Positions 1 to 6,472 of a DNA stretch of 9,667 nucleotides are shown in pieces (position 1 is the stretch's first letter; the number at the start of each line of letters is the position of its first letter). The notes beneath the pieces are model-generated. The model worked only from the letters and a program-made list of their open reading frames with translations, had not been told where the DNA came from and did no database searches. This DNA comes from Clostridia bacterium. GTDB taxonomy: Bacteria > Bacillota_A > Clostridia > Christensenellales > Aristaeellaceae. The DNA lies in the NCBI GenBank assembly GCA_017938645.1, contig JAGBBE010000032.1, positions 1 to 9,667 on the forward strand. Direction: 5' to 3'. The position numbers and the translations under genes were made by a program.

Positions 1-376
1 CCATGATGCCCTGGTCGCCTGCGCCGAGGCTTTGCTTCTTATCAACTGCAGCTGCGATATCGGGCGACTGCTTATGGATACAGATCTCCAGTTTCAGTTC
101 GCCCTTGGGATCATCTGTGAGATCGCGCATGCTGTAGCCGATGCGGTTGATGGTTTCTGCAACGATCTTGCCGCAATCCACATCGGCATTGGAGGTGATC
201 TCTCCGCCGATGATCATCTTGCCTTCGGTAGCAAACACCTCAACGGCAACGCGGGCTGCGGGATCATGGGCAAGATGTGCATCCAGAATGGCGTCTGCGA
301 TCTGATCGCAGAACTTGTCGGGATGACCGGCGCGGACGGATTCCGCCGTGACCAGTCGGATGGTTTTCTCGTTCAT
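1..376 (-). CDS. metK: S-adenosylmethionine synthetase, N-terminal part (runs off left edge)
   Basis: The first 125 residues of methionine adenosyltransferase, which makes S-adenosylmethionine from ATP and methionine in the cytoplasm. The start reads MNEKTIRLVTAESVRAGHPD; the GHPDK segment (residues 17-21) carries the family's ATP/phosphate-site His18. GGEIT follows mid-fragment, and the fragment ends in the family signature GAGDQGIM at about residues 118-125, at the window edge. The ATG at 376-374 has a GAGGAG site (384-389) 7 nt upstream. The gene begins 16 nt after the 88-aa gene stops, so it is the third gene of a minus-strand operon. Linkage to unknown accessory genes and an ImmA-type protease suggests an element-borne extra copy, perhaps supplying methyl donor for a DNA methylase further left; that is inference. 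The family call is very secure; the single-copy versus extra-copy question is open. Confidence 0.95.
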   Translation of the reverse strand, partial: MNEKTIRLVTAESVRAGHPDKFCDQIADAILDAHLAHDPAARVAVEVFATEGKMIIGGEITSNADVDCGKIVAETINRIGYSMRDLTDDPKGELKLEICIHKQSPDIAAAVDKKQSLGAGDQGIM

Positions 377-392
377 CGTGATTCTCCTCGTT

Positions 393-659
393 TCAATCGT
401 AGTGGACGACCTGCGTCCTGGGTCGGCGCAGCTTTTCCTTCTCTTCCTGCTTTGGCTTTTTCATCACATTGAGAAGGGCAAAGTACGCCGTGGGGTCGGA
501 GTAGCCCTCAGAATTCCGGTAACGCAGCGGTTCGTCATCCCGCATAAGCGGGCATTCTAAGCGGTGCTCTTTGTCGAACTGCAGCCTGCAATCATTGGTC
601 TTGACGCATTCCTTACAGAAAGCGAGCTTATCCTTTCCTCTGATCCGTTTACGGCTCAT
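393..659 (-). CDS. Small Cys-rich hypothetical protein (88 aa), possible zinc knuckle
   Basis: I do not recognise this protein. It has a basic N-terminus (MSRKRIRGKDK) and four cysteines, C15-x2-C18-x5-C24-x11-C36, with His32 nearby, a spacing compatible with a small metal-binding fold. The C-terminal half is charged and ends in a Lys/Glu/Arg-rich stretch. Its ATG (659-657) overlaps the stop of the preceding gene as ATGA, so translation is probably coupled; the site before it (GGCAGG) is weak, which fits coupling. metK follows after 16 nt. Position between an unknown gene and metK suggests a shared operon but not a function. The plus-strand overlapping reading frame has no comparable start signal. 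Confidence 0.75.
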   Translation of the reverse strand: MSRKRIRGKDKLAFCKECVKTNDCRLQFDKEHRLECPLMRDDEPLRYRNSEGYSDPTAYFALLNVMKKPKQEEKEKLRRPRTQVVHYD

Positions 660-1072
660 GCACCTGCCACCGCCTTTCGGGTCAGCTGACGCCAGCCAAT
701 CAGGAGTCGGGCGAGGAGATAGTTCGCGCCGAGCTTGACGCGCTGCCAGAAGTAGACCGGCTCATAGCCGACCGCTTCTTCAGCAGTAAAAACATCAGTG
801 ATGTACCAGACGCCCTGGCTCTTGCGAAGGAGCAGATACACACCGTCTACATAGCGCACTTCCTGGCATTCGGTGTCCAGCTGCACGCCTGCGGCTTCAT
901 GTTCTGCAAGGTAGGCGGCCAGTTCATACCGAAGGATGAAAGCCCGGATGAACCTCGCGCCCAGGCTGCGGTTGAGGCGTGCAAACTGCCTCCAGCCGTT
1001 TCGGGTGAATTCTACCTGTACATGGCGCTTGCGCTCATTGCTCGAACTGCATTTCTCATTGCTCGAAATCAT
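656..1072 (-). CDS. Hypothetical protein (138 aa), first gene of the metK operon
   Basis: An unrecognised protein. It begins MISSNEKCSSSNERKRHVQV, followed by a mixed basic/hydrophobic segment (FTRNGWRQFARLNRSLGARF) and an amphipathic region, then a beta-rich stretch (VRYVDGVYLLLRKSQGVWYI), and ends in a hydrophobic/basic helix. There is no clear signal peptide or membrane span. The frame stays open upstream to an ATG at 1126, but that start has no ribosome site; the ATG at 1072 has GGGAGGT a few bases upstream and is preferred. Its stop overlaps the start of the 88-aa gene. The beta-rich stretch vaguely recalls RelE-like folds, but I cannot support a toxin call. Confidence 0.7.
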   Translation of the reverse strand: MISSNEKCSSSNERKRHVQVEFTRNGWRQFARLNRSLGARFIRAFILRYELAAYLAEHEAAGVQLDTECQEVRYVDGVYLLLRKSQGVWYITDVFTAEEAVGYEPVYFWQRVKLGANYLLARLLIGWRQLTRKAVAGA

Positions 1073-1489
1073 AAAAGTGACCTCCCACTCAATCCTGAAA
1101 CGGCAACGGAAGCGCAGCTTCTTCATGGGCAGACTGCGGGTACAGCAATCCCCGATACCGGGGCCTGTTACCTGAACCGTGTGTTACCGTGTTTCTGATT
1201 TTGTGGGTGGCCACCTCACGTGTATTATGATAGCGGATAAAAAGACAAAAGAACAGGAAGGATTTCTTCCGGCTCCAATCCGCATTTTTCGGCGGCACCA
1301 GCAGCCTTACGAGGCCTTTCATGCCGCTTTTTGCTTCCTTTCCCTGCAAAACATCTGTTTTTTCGAACATATGAAGCCACGTACTATCGGTAAAACCGGA
1401 AGAATTTCTTCCGGTTGCCACTGAAAAAAAATAATCCGTCAGAAGAATTCCATCCGATTCCACATATGCAAACAGCCAAAAACAAAGAA
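1073..1489. other. Gene-free, structured intergenic stretch
   Basis: This stretch separates the ImmA-like gene's terminator from the metK operon. It holds a 23-nt palindrome (1394-1416); an imperfect hairpin GGAAG/CTTCC at 1256-1270 sharing the 11-mer ATTTCTTCCGG with that palindrome; a GC-rich hairpin CCCCG/CGGGG at 1150-1163; and a 10-bp palindrome GGTGGCCACC at 1206-1215. On the minus strand a nested fold GCGGCA...TGCCGC around GCCT...AGGC lies within about 1291-1328. The metK operon promoter should lie here, but I see only a weak candidate: a CATAAT-like -10 at 1229-1224 with a poor -35. A minus-strand open frame (1089-1499) begins inside the terminator, has no ribosome site and reads as low-complexity, so it is not called. 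Confidence 0.5.
1394..1416. repeat. Perfect 23-nt palindrome (11-bp arms, 1-nt centre)
   Basis: The arms AACCGGAAGAA and TTCTTCCGGTT flank a single central T. Read on the minus strand the hairpin is followed by TTTTACC, so it could be a second, weaker terminator behind the ImmA-like gene; as DNA it could equally be a dimeric-protein binding site. The 11-mer ATTTCTTCCGG in its right half recurs at 1262-1272. Confidence 0.6.
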
Positions 1490-1519
1490 AGCCGACCACC
1501 TGCGTACAGGTAATCGGCT
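1476..1519 (-). terminator. Intrinsic terminator of the ImmA-like gene
   Basis: On the minus strand the outer stem AGCCGA/TCGGCT (1490-1495 with 1514-1519) encloses an inner stem ACCTG/CAGGT with a 4-nt loop, followed by the U-rich run TTTCTTTGTTTTT (1489-1477). It starts about 20 nt after the stop codon at 1540, the expected place. Confidence 0.85.
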
Positions 1520-1539
1520 ATCCCTCTTCTATGATGTTG

Positions 1540-3516
1540 TCAGATACTCAAGATATCCATCTTCTTTGCAGTCAGGTATTTATTTGCGTTCTCGACGCCT
1601 TCGCTCCACAGCACCTTCAGAATATATTGCAGAGCCAGATGTCGGCGATTGGTTTCGCTAAAATGAATATAAGCTCTATCCAGCAGAAGTGCGCTGATCC
1701 AGTCTGGCAAACGCCAGAGCAGCGCAATCGTCACCACAAAATCCGCATTGATCCTGCGATCAGGGTCTTTCAGCCATTCATACAGGGTTCTGGAAGTCGT
1801 ATTGAGTTTTTCTGCCATCGTTTCTCTGGTATCACCATTCCGCTTCATCAGCATATCAAATGCTTCAAGAAACGTCTCCGGAAAATTGTGCTTGTATTGC
1901 AGCTCCGCTTCTATCTCATCCATTTCTCTTCCGTTGATGAAATCCTCCAAATAAAACATTGTCTGCCTTACATAGTCAGGGTCGTAGTTCATCCGACCAT
2001 AGATATATTTGCCGACATTTTCCTGCTCGTATATTCTGGTAAAACGCAGGCAGCATTGATCCACCCGCTGGATCGCCCACGGGGTCAGCATATGCCCAAA
2101 GGACGTCTGCTCTACAAAGCGTGACTCGTTGCGGACGATATGGCCATCGGCATAGATAAACTTACCGCTGTCCAGTACCTTCCTGAAATCGGTATTCTTT
2201 TCATATAGCCAGCCGGCCGTAAGCCTGTCGATATTGAAGGTGTATTCATCCCTGCTCAGAGACTCTTCCTCAAAACTGTAAGGCTGAATTCTGTTCCTGT
2301 CTACGTAGTTCAGGCAGCCCTTTGCATGAATATGTCCCATCTGAACCATGCGTGCGCGCACCCGGAAGTGCGGAAGACAAAGTTCCTCTGCGATTGCCAG
2401 TCCAATCTGCTCGTATTTTTCGCCTTCGTGGGCATAGGGTTTGAGTGTTCGGCACTTTTCTGCCATGAGAGTGCGCATGAAGCCGATGGGCATCATCAGG
2501 CCGTAAGCGCCGCGATTCGCCTGCTTCTCCATCCAGTACAGGGGATTACTGATCTTTTCACTCTCGTCAGTAACTTCAATCTCCTGCGTTTCCATCCGCA
2601 GAATATCATTGTGGTGCATCTCCTGCAGGCGGAAAAACAGGTAGTGCTCGTAGTAATGGATACATTCATGGAGGATATTGAAATCCGAATATTCCTTCTT
2701 GACGATATTCGTGTTAATCACAATGGTGTTGGCAGGGACGCTTTCTTTCCTGGGTGGCTTGCCGTTTTCAGAAATCTGTACATCGTCATCAATCAGGAAA
2801 AGGATGCTGTTAACGCCCTCGTGCCTGTGAAGCGGCAGATGCTGAATGGAAAGCCCCATTGCTTCTGCCAGCCTTTTTGCCTTGCGCAATTCAGGATCAT
2901 CCAGCGCACCGGGAACGTGAATAGCCCACATATCCTCCGCTTCCGCATCCATTTTCGCTGAAGTAAAGTACGGAATGAGGTGCGGACTCAGCAGCATCAT
3001 GCCGCCTCGATCCGGAGCTTCCTCCTCCGACAGCATCTCTTCTATCGTACCGAGCAGAGGCCCGGGATGCTCAGCGGAAAACCAGAGACACAGATATCCG
3101 CGCCATTCCCGAACGCCATCTGCCGTGTTCAGCATCAGGGAAACGCTGACGTCCGCCCAGAAGTTGAGTCGATCAATCCTCCAGTAGTTTACACCACGAA
3201 AGGTACAGACCTCCCGGTTGATCGTCCTGTTTGTAAAAGAGAAGCCGACGGTTCTCTTCAGCCGTCCGCTGCGCAGGCTGTTATTGAGATAAGAATACAT
3301 GTTCAGCCGGTAATGATCAAAGAGAAACTTGGTCATGGAAATAACGACGGGGATCGTCATCTTCTGTTTTCCATCTGCCGTTGTATTTGGCTGCGGCGCT
3401 ATGCCGTTTGAACAGTTTTCGGCATAAGGCTGCGCATCCTCATATGCATATTGTTTTGGGTCAATGGATACCGAGCTTTTGACAAGATCAGCATATCTGC
3501 GTTCACTCGAATGCAT
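1540..3516 (-). CDS. Large ImmA/IrrE-like zinc metallopeptidase with C-terminal HTH (658 aa)
   Basis: A predicted cytoplasmic metalloprotease of the ImmA/IrrE (M78-like) group, whose known members cleave repressors of mobile elements or stress regulons. Numbering from the chosen start: an unrecognised N-terminal domain spans about 50-200; the active-site helix has HECIH at 283-287 (His283, Glu284, His287) followed by YYEH; the downstream MEKQANRGAYGLMMP places the third ligand near Glu330, matching the family's E-x-x-A-N-x-x-A pattern. A region about 375-400 (GLAIAEELCLPHFRVRARMV) is typical of the family. The C-terminus (about 546-611; TRETMAEKLNTTSRTLYEWL) is a helix-turn-helix. The ATG at 3516 has AGGAGG 9 nt upstream; upstream ATGs at 3558 and 3522 are badly spaced. 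It is much longer than ICEBs1 ImmA and is transcribed divergently from the S24 repressor, its likely partner. Family call is strong; the substrate is inferred. Confidence 0.9.
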   Translation of the reverse strand: MHSSERRYADLVKSSVSIDPKQYAYEDAQPYAENCSNGIAPQPNTTADGKQKMTIPVVISMTKFLFDHYRLNMYSYLNNSLRSGRLKRTVGFSFTNRTINREVCTFRGVNYWRIDRLNFWADVSVSLMLNTADGVREWRGYLCLWFSAEHPGPLLGTIEEMLSEEEAPDRGGMMLLSPHLIPYFTSAKMDAEAEDMWAIHVPGALDDPELRKAKRLAEAMGLSIQHLPLHRHEGVNSILFLIDDDVQISENGKPPRKESVPANTIVINTNIVKKEYSDFNILHECIHYYEHYLFFRLQEMHHNDILRMETQEIEVTDESEKISNPLYWMEKQANRGAYGLMMPIGFMRTLMAEKCRTLKPYAHEGEKYEQIGLAIAEELCLPHFRVRARMVQMGHIHAKGCLNYVDRNRIQPYSFEEESLSRDEYTFNIDRLTAGWLYEKNTDFRKVLDSGKFIYADGHIVRNESRFVEQTSFGHMLTPWAIQRVDQCCLRFTRIYEQENVGKYIYGRMNYDPDYVRQTMFYLEDFINGREMDEIEAELQYKHNFPETFLEAFDMLMKRNGDTRETMAEKLNTTSRTLYEWLKDPDRRINADFVVTIALLWRLPDWISALLLDRAYIHFSETNRRHLALQYILKVLWSEGVENANKYLTAKKMDILSI

Positions 3517-3554
3517 TCTCATCCACCTCCTGGGCTGCGTTGCTATCATGTTTT

Positions 3555-3565
3555 GCAACGGTTGC
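3555..3565. promoter_or_regulatory. Perfect palindrome at the ImmA-like gene's expected transcription start
   Basis: GCAAC-G-GTTGC, 8 to 19 bases downstream of the minus-strand -10, so it covers the expected start point near 3567. It could be an operator or a 5' RNA hairpin. It differs from the ATTCACAAAA elements, so if real it binds a different protein, for example the HTH of the ImmA-like protein itself (inference). Confidence 0.3.
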
Positions 3566-3573
3566 TGTATATA

Positions 3574-3602
3574 ATTCTACAGAGGTTTTGTGAATGTGTC
3601 AA
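3574..3602 (-). promoter_or_regulatory. Sigma-A-type promoter for the ImmA-like gene
   Basis: Minus-strand TTGACA (3602-3597), a 17-bp spacer and TAGAAT (3579-3574): a consensus -35 and a one-mismatch -10. The expected start is near 3567, giving a leader of about 50 nt before the ATG at 3516. Confidence 0.85.
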
Positions 3603-3656
3603 GGTGAAATCACATCATTTCTGATATTTCATTCTTGCTATTCACAAAATGTTGTG
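3586..3656. promoter_or_regulatory. Putative paired operators in the divergent control region
   Basis: The 10-mer ATTCACAAAA occurs twice in opposite orientation: on the minus strand at 3595-3586 and on the plus strand at 3640-3649. Each copy lies inside the -35/-10 spacer of the promoter on its own strand, starting within two bases of the same offset from the -35. The right copy also belongs to an inverted repeat CACAA-AATG-TTGTG (3643-3656). A looser ATGTG...CACAT pair (3594-3598, 3611-3615) lies between them. The arrangement suits a dimeric HTH repressor silencing both promoters; the adjacent S24 repressor is the natural candidate. Binding is inferred. Confidence 0.6.
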
Positions 3657-3663
3657 TTATAAT
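3635..3663 (+). promoter_or_regulatory. Sigma-A-type promoter for the repressor-polymerase operon
   Basis: TTGCTA (3635-3640), a 17-bp spacer and a perfect TATAAT (3658-3663). The start is expected near 3670, giving a leader of about 50 nt before the ATG at 3721. The four genes that follow are closely packed without an internal terminator, so this promoter probably drives all of them. Confidence 0.87.
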
Positions 3664-3720
3664 GTGCGTGATAAACGATAAAACTTAGCCGTTTTCTTTT
3701 CGTATCAGGAGGTAATGAAC

Positions 3721-4548
3721 ATGACTATCAGTAAATTCCCGAAGAATCAGGATAAACCGGCTGATCAGAAAGTCATACATGTCTTTGGGGAGGTCATCCG
3801 CAAATACCGCACCCTTTCAAAATACAATCAGAAAGACCTTGCAAAGCTGATGGGAGTGAATCAGAACACCATCTGCAATTGGGAAACGGACAAGAATCAG
3901 CCTGACGCACAGGCGCTTCGGCGGCTTAGCATGCTTCTTGATATCCCGCTGTATGAGTTTTTTGGCATTGAGGACAAACACAGCAGAATATCTGAGCGCG
4001 AACAGAAAATCCTGTCTTTCTATCGTTCTCTGGACGTTCACGGCAAAGAAGATCTGGAAACCTTCGCCGAAGCCATGAGCGGTAATGTTCACAAACGCAG
4101 GCTCCGCATGGCGTTGGAGCGAATGAACAGCGTAGTCGATCATGGGCGTGCTGCTGCGGCGGGAGACGGCGCTGATTGGGAAGATCATCCAGAGAGTGAA
4201 CAGTGCATTCTCTTTGATAGCCGTGCAGTTTCAGATGCTGACGAGATCATCACAGTCTGTGGGCAGAGCATGGAGCCGAAGTTCTATGACGGAGACCGGG
4301 TGCTGGTGCAGTACTGTACAGATCTGAGCTTCGGTGACATCGGCATCTTCTACGTTCCAGGCATGGGCGGTGTGATCAAGCAGGTCGCTCATGATCGCCT
4401 GCATTCCCTGAACCCGGACTTTGACGATATTTTCCCCTATGAAGATGGCGCAAAAATAATCGGACGTGTATTGGGTAAGATCACAGCGGACATGATTCCT
4501 GATGCAGATGAGCAGGCACTTTTCCTTGAGGCGCGGGAAAACTGCTGA
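3721..4548 (+). CDS. HTH-XRE / peptidase S24 self-cleaving repressor (LexA/CI-like, 275 aa)
   Basis: A transcriptional repressor with an N-terminal XRE-type helix-turn-helix (about 22-80; NQKDLAKLMGVNQNTICNWE) and a C-terminal S24 autoprotease domain (about 145-255). The nucleophile is Ser183 in GQSMEP, the general base Lys220 in GGVIKQ, and an Ala147-Gly148 bond in RAAAAGDG is the probable cleavage site. The Ala-to-Ser spacing (36) and Ser-to-Lys spacing (37) match LexA and UmuD, so RecA-stimulated self-cleavage is likely. The ATG at 3721 lies 8 nt after AGGAGG; an in-frame ATG at 3715 lies only 2 nt after it and is disfavoured. It is first in an operon with a Y-family polymerase and probably autoregulated through the ATTCACAAAA elements. 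The fold is certain; DNA-damage control is inferred from geometry and neighbours. Confidence 0.93.
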   Translation: MTISKFPKNQDKPADQKVIHVFGEVIRKYRTLSKYNQKDLAKLMGVNQNTICNWETDKNQPDAQALRRLSMLLDIPLYEFFGIEDKHSRISEREQKILSFYRSLDVHGKEDLETFAEAMSGNVHKRRLRMALERMNSVVDHGRAAAAGDGADWEDHPESEQCILFDSRAVSDADEIITVCGQSMEPKFYDGDRVLVQYCTDLSFGDIGIFYVPGMGGVIKQVAHDRLHSLNPDFDDIFPYEDGAKIIGRVLGKITADMIPDADEQALFLEARENC

Positions 4549-4569
4549 TTTCAACGGGGAGGTGTGCGC

Positions 4570-4887
4570 GTGAAAGGACAAAAATCGCTGAAAGGGCCAC
4601 GGCCTCCGCATATGGAACGTGTCTACGTAAAAGTCAACTCAGATTTTGATGCCACAGGATATATGCAGCCTCGCTCTATTACCTGGGCGGATGGCAGGAC
4701 CTTCAAGATCGATGCTGTCAAGGATTATCGCCCGGCATCATGTTACCGTCAGGGCGCAGAAGGTTCCTGCTACACGATTATGATCAAGGGTGAAGAACGC
4801 CGGCTGTTCTTTGAATGGACGAATTCGGCTTTTGCCAGCAGGGTTGCCCGCTGGTATGTTGAAACAGTGGTACCGGATACACACTGA
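4570..4887 (+). CDS. Small conserved-looking protein between repressor and polymerase (105 aa)
   Basis: No named family is certain. The protein starts basic (MKGQKSLKGPRPPHMERVYV), then a beta-rich body contains ITWADGRTFKIDAV, CYTIMIKGEERRLFFEW and ends ARWYVETVV. This W-x-x-G-R...Y/F...G-R/A-W-Y-V pattern recalls the small domain (DUF6504-like) that accompanies ImuB-type Y-family polymerases in actinobacteria; the resemblance is by eye only. The start is a GTG at 4570, 7 nt after GGGGAGG; an in-frame GTG at 4564 is too close to that site. It lies 21 nt after the repressor stop and 28 nt before the polymerase start, so it is co-transcribed. A role as polymerase accessory is inferred from position. 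Confidence 0.82.
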   Translation: MKGQKSLKGPRPPHMERVYVKVNSDFDATGYMQPRSITWADGRTFKIDAVKDYRPASCYRQGAEGSCYTIMIKGEERRLFFEWTNSAFASRVARWYVETVVPDTH

Positions 4888-4915
4888 TTGCTGAAAAAGA
4901 AGGAGGTCAGCGTGC

Positions 4916-6472
4916 ATGTCTGAAAAGATTCGCCAATATGTCGCCATCGATGCAAAGAGCTTTTATGCCAGCGTAGAATGCGTAGAACGCCATCTCAATC
5001 CGCTGACCACCAACCTGGTTGTTGCCGATGAAAGCCGCACAGAAAAGACCATCTGTCTGGCGGTATCGCCCTCACTGAAAGCCCACAAGGTTTCCGGACG
5101 TGCACGTTTGTTTGAAGTCATTCAGCGTATGCGAGAAGTCAACCGTGAAAGGCTGAATGCCGGAATCCGCTCTGGCGTTATCAGACGTGATCCAGAAACC
5201 AGAAAATACCAGTTTTCATCATCTTCTTTCGACGCGGAAGCCATAGAAAAAGACCCGACTCTGGAAATATCTTACATTATCGCACCGCCTCGGATGCGCC
5301 TGTATGAAGAGTATAGCAGTAGGATCTACGCCACTTATCTGAAATACGTTTCTCCTGATGACATCATTGTGTATTCCATCGATGAAGTATTTATTGATCT
5401 GACGGATTACCTGCACACTTACGGCATGACCGCACATGAACTGACAATGACAATGGTGCGCGACGTTTTATACAATACAGGCATTACAGCAACAGCGGGG
5501 ATTGGCACAAATCTTTTCCTTGCCAAGATCGCTATGGATATAGAGGCCAAAAAAGCGAAGCCCGACAAAGATGGAGTTCGCATTGCCTCACTTGATGAGA
5601 TGTCATACCGGGAAAAGCTCTGGATGCATCGCCCATTGACAGACTTCTGGCGCATCGGCAGCGGCATCTCCAGAAAACTCGAAGCAATGCAGCTATACAC
5701 TATGGGCGATGTTGCACGGGCCTCGCTAGACCCATTCAGAGAAAACATGCTCTATAAGACGTTCGGCATAAACGCTGAACTGATCATAGATCATGCATGG
5801 GGATGGGAACCGGTGACGGTAGATGTTATCAAGAAATACCGTCCCTCCACGAATAGTATTTCTTCCGGGCAGGTCCTTCATTGCCCCTATGACTTTGGCA
5901 AAGGGCGGCTGATCGTCCGTGAAATGACAGAGCTGCTCGTTTTGGATCTTGTCAGAAAGAACGTAGTCACAAAACAGATCGTACTGGATATTGGATATGA
6001 TCGTGAAAGCCTCGAAGGTGAACGCGGCAAAAAATATAGCGGCCCTGTTGCCGTTGATCACTACGGACGGAGGGTGCCCAGGCATGCCCATGGCACAGGG
6101 AATATTGATCATTACACCAGTTCAACGCAGGCAATCATGGAAGCTGTTCTTTCCGTATATGATCGTGTAGTCGATAAGAATCTGCTCATCCGGCGCGTGA
6201 ACATAGCGGCCTGCAACCTGATCCCCGAAACGGAAATCCCGGAGGATAAGCCTGAACAGCTTGACATGTTTACGGATTATGCGGCACTTGAGCAGGAAAA
6301 GAAGGCCCGGCAGATTGCAGAGGAAAAGGAACGCAGGCTGCAGCGCGTTACCCTCGCAATACAGGACAGGTTTGGGAAAAACGCTATGCTCAAAGGCATG
6401 AACCTTATGGAGGGCGGAACAACCATAGAGCGAAACGGTCAGATCGGCGGCCATAAGGCAGGTGACGAGTGA
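4916..6472 (+). CDS. Y-family DNA polymerase, UvrX/UmuC-like (518 aa)
   Basis: An error-prone translesion DNA polymerase. Catalytic acidic residues are Asp12 in YVAIDAKSFYASVE and Asp156-Glu157 in VYSIDEVFIDL; Tyr17 sits at the usual steric-gate position. GIGTNLFLAKIAMD marks the palm, and PLTDFWRIGSGISRKLEAM (from residue 240) is the helix-hairpin-helix thumb. The little finger starts around 300. A canonical beta-clamp binding motif QLDMF lies at 448-452, followed by a charged helix and a tail containing FGKNAMLKGMNL. At 518 residues it is longer than B. subtilis UvrX/YqjW (roughly 410-420), mainly because of insertions near residues 80-115 and the C-terminal tail. The ATG follows AGGAGG by 9 nt. 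Its stop overlaps the YolD start. Co-transcription with an S24 repressor points to damage-inducible expression. Confidence 0.95.
   Translation: MSEKIRQYVAIDAKSFYASVECVERHLNPLTTNLVVADESRTEKTICLAVSPSLKAHKVSGRARLFEVIQRMREVNRERLNAGIRSGVIRRDPETRKYQFSSSSFDAEAIEKDPTLEISYIIAPPRMRLYEEYSSRIYATYLKYVSPDDIIVYSIDEVFIDLTDYLHTYGMTAHELTMTMVRDVLYNTGITATAGIGTNLFLAKIAMDIEAKKAKPDKDGVRIASLDEMSYREKLWMHRPLTDFWRIGSGISRKLEAMQLYTMGDVARASLDPFRENMLYKTFGINAELIIDHAWGWEPVTVDVIKKYRPSTNSISSGQVLHCPYDFGKGRLIVREMTELLVLDLVRKNVVTKQIVLDIGYDRESLEGERGKKYSGPVAVDHYGRRVPRHAHGTGNIDHYTSSTQAIMEAVLSVYDRVVDKNLLIRRVNIAACNLIPETEIPEDKPEQLDMFTDYAALEQEKKARQIAEEKERRLQRVTLAIQDRFGKNAMLKGMNLMEGGTTIERNGQIGGHKAGDE

Noticed and set aside
32..472. 146-aa plus-strand open frame over metK
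   Set aside because: It is the complement of a clear metK N-terminus and has no independent support.
1073..1126. 18-codon N-terminal extension of the 138-aa gene from ATG at 1126
   Set aside because: No ribosome site precedes 1126, while GGGAGGT precedes the ATG at 1072. The extension is basic and plausible, so it is disfavoured rather than excluded.
1364..1373. LexA-box-like CGAACATATG
   Set aside because: It matches only the left part of the Bacillus-type box; the GTTC half is replaced by AAG, and no convincing promoter is adjacent.
1089..1499. 136-aa minus-strand open frame between the ImmA-like terminator and the metK operon
   Set aside because: It begins inside a terminator stem, has no ribosome site, overlaps several hairpins and runs into the next gene's region in another frame.
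1531..2124. 197-aa plus-strand open frame inside the ImmA-like gene
   Set aside because: It is antisense to a well-supported coding region with conserved metalloprotease and HTH motifs, and has no ribosome site or recognisable domain.
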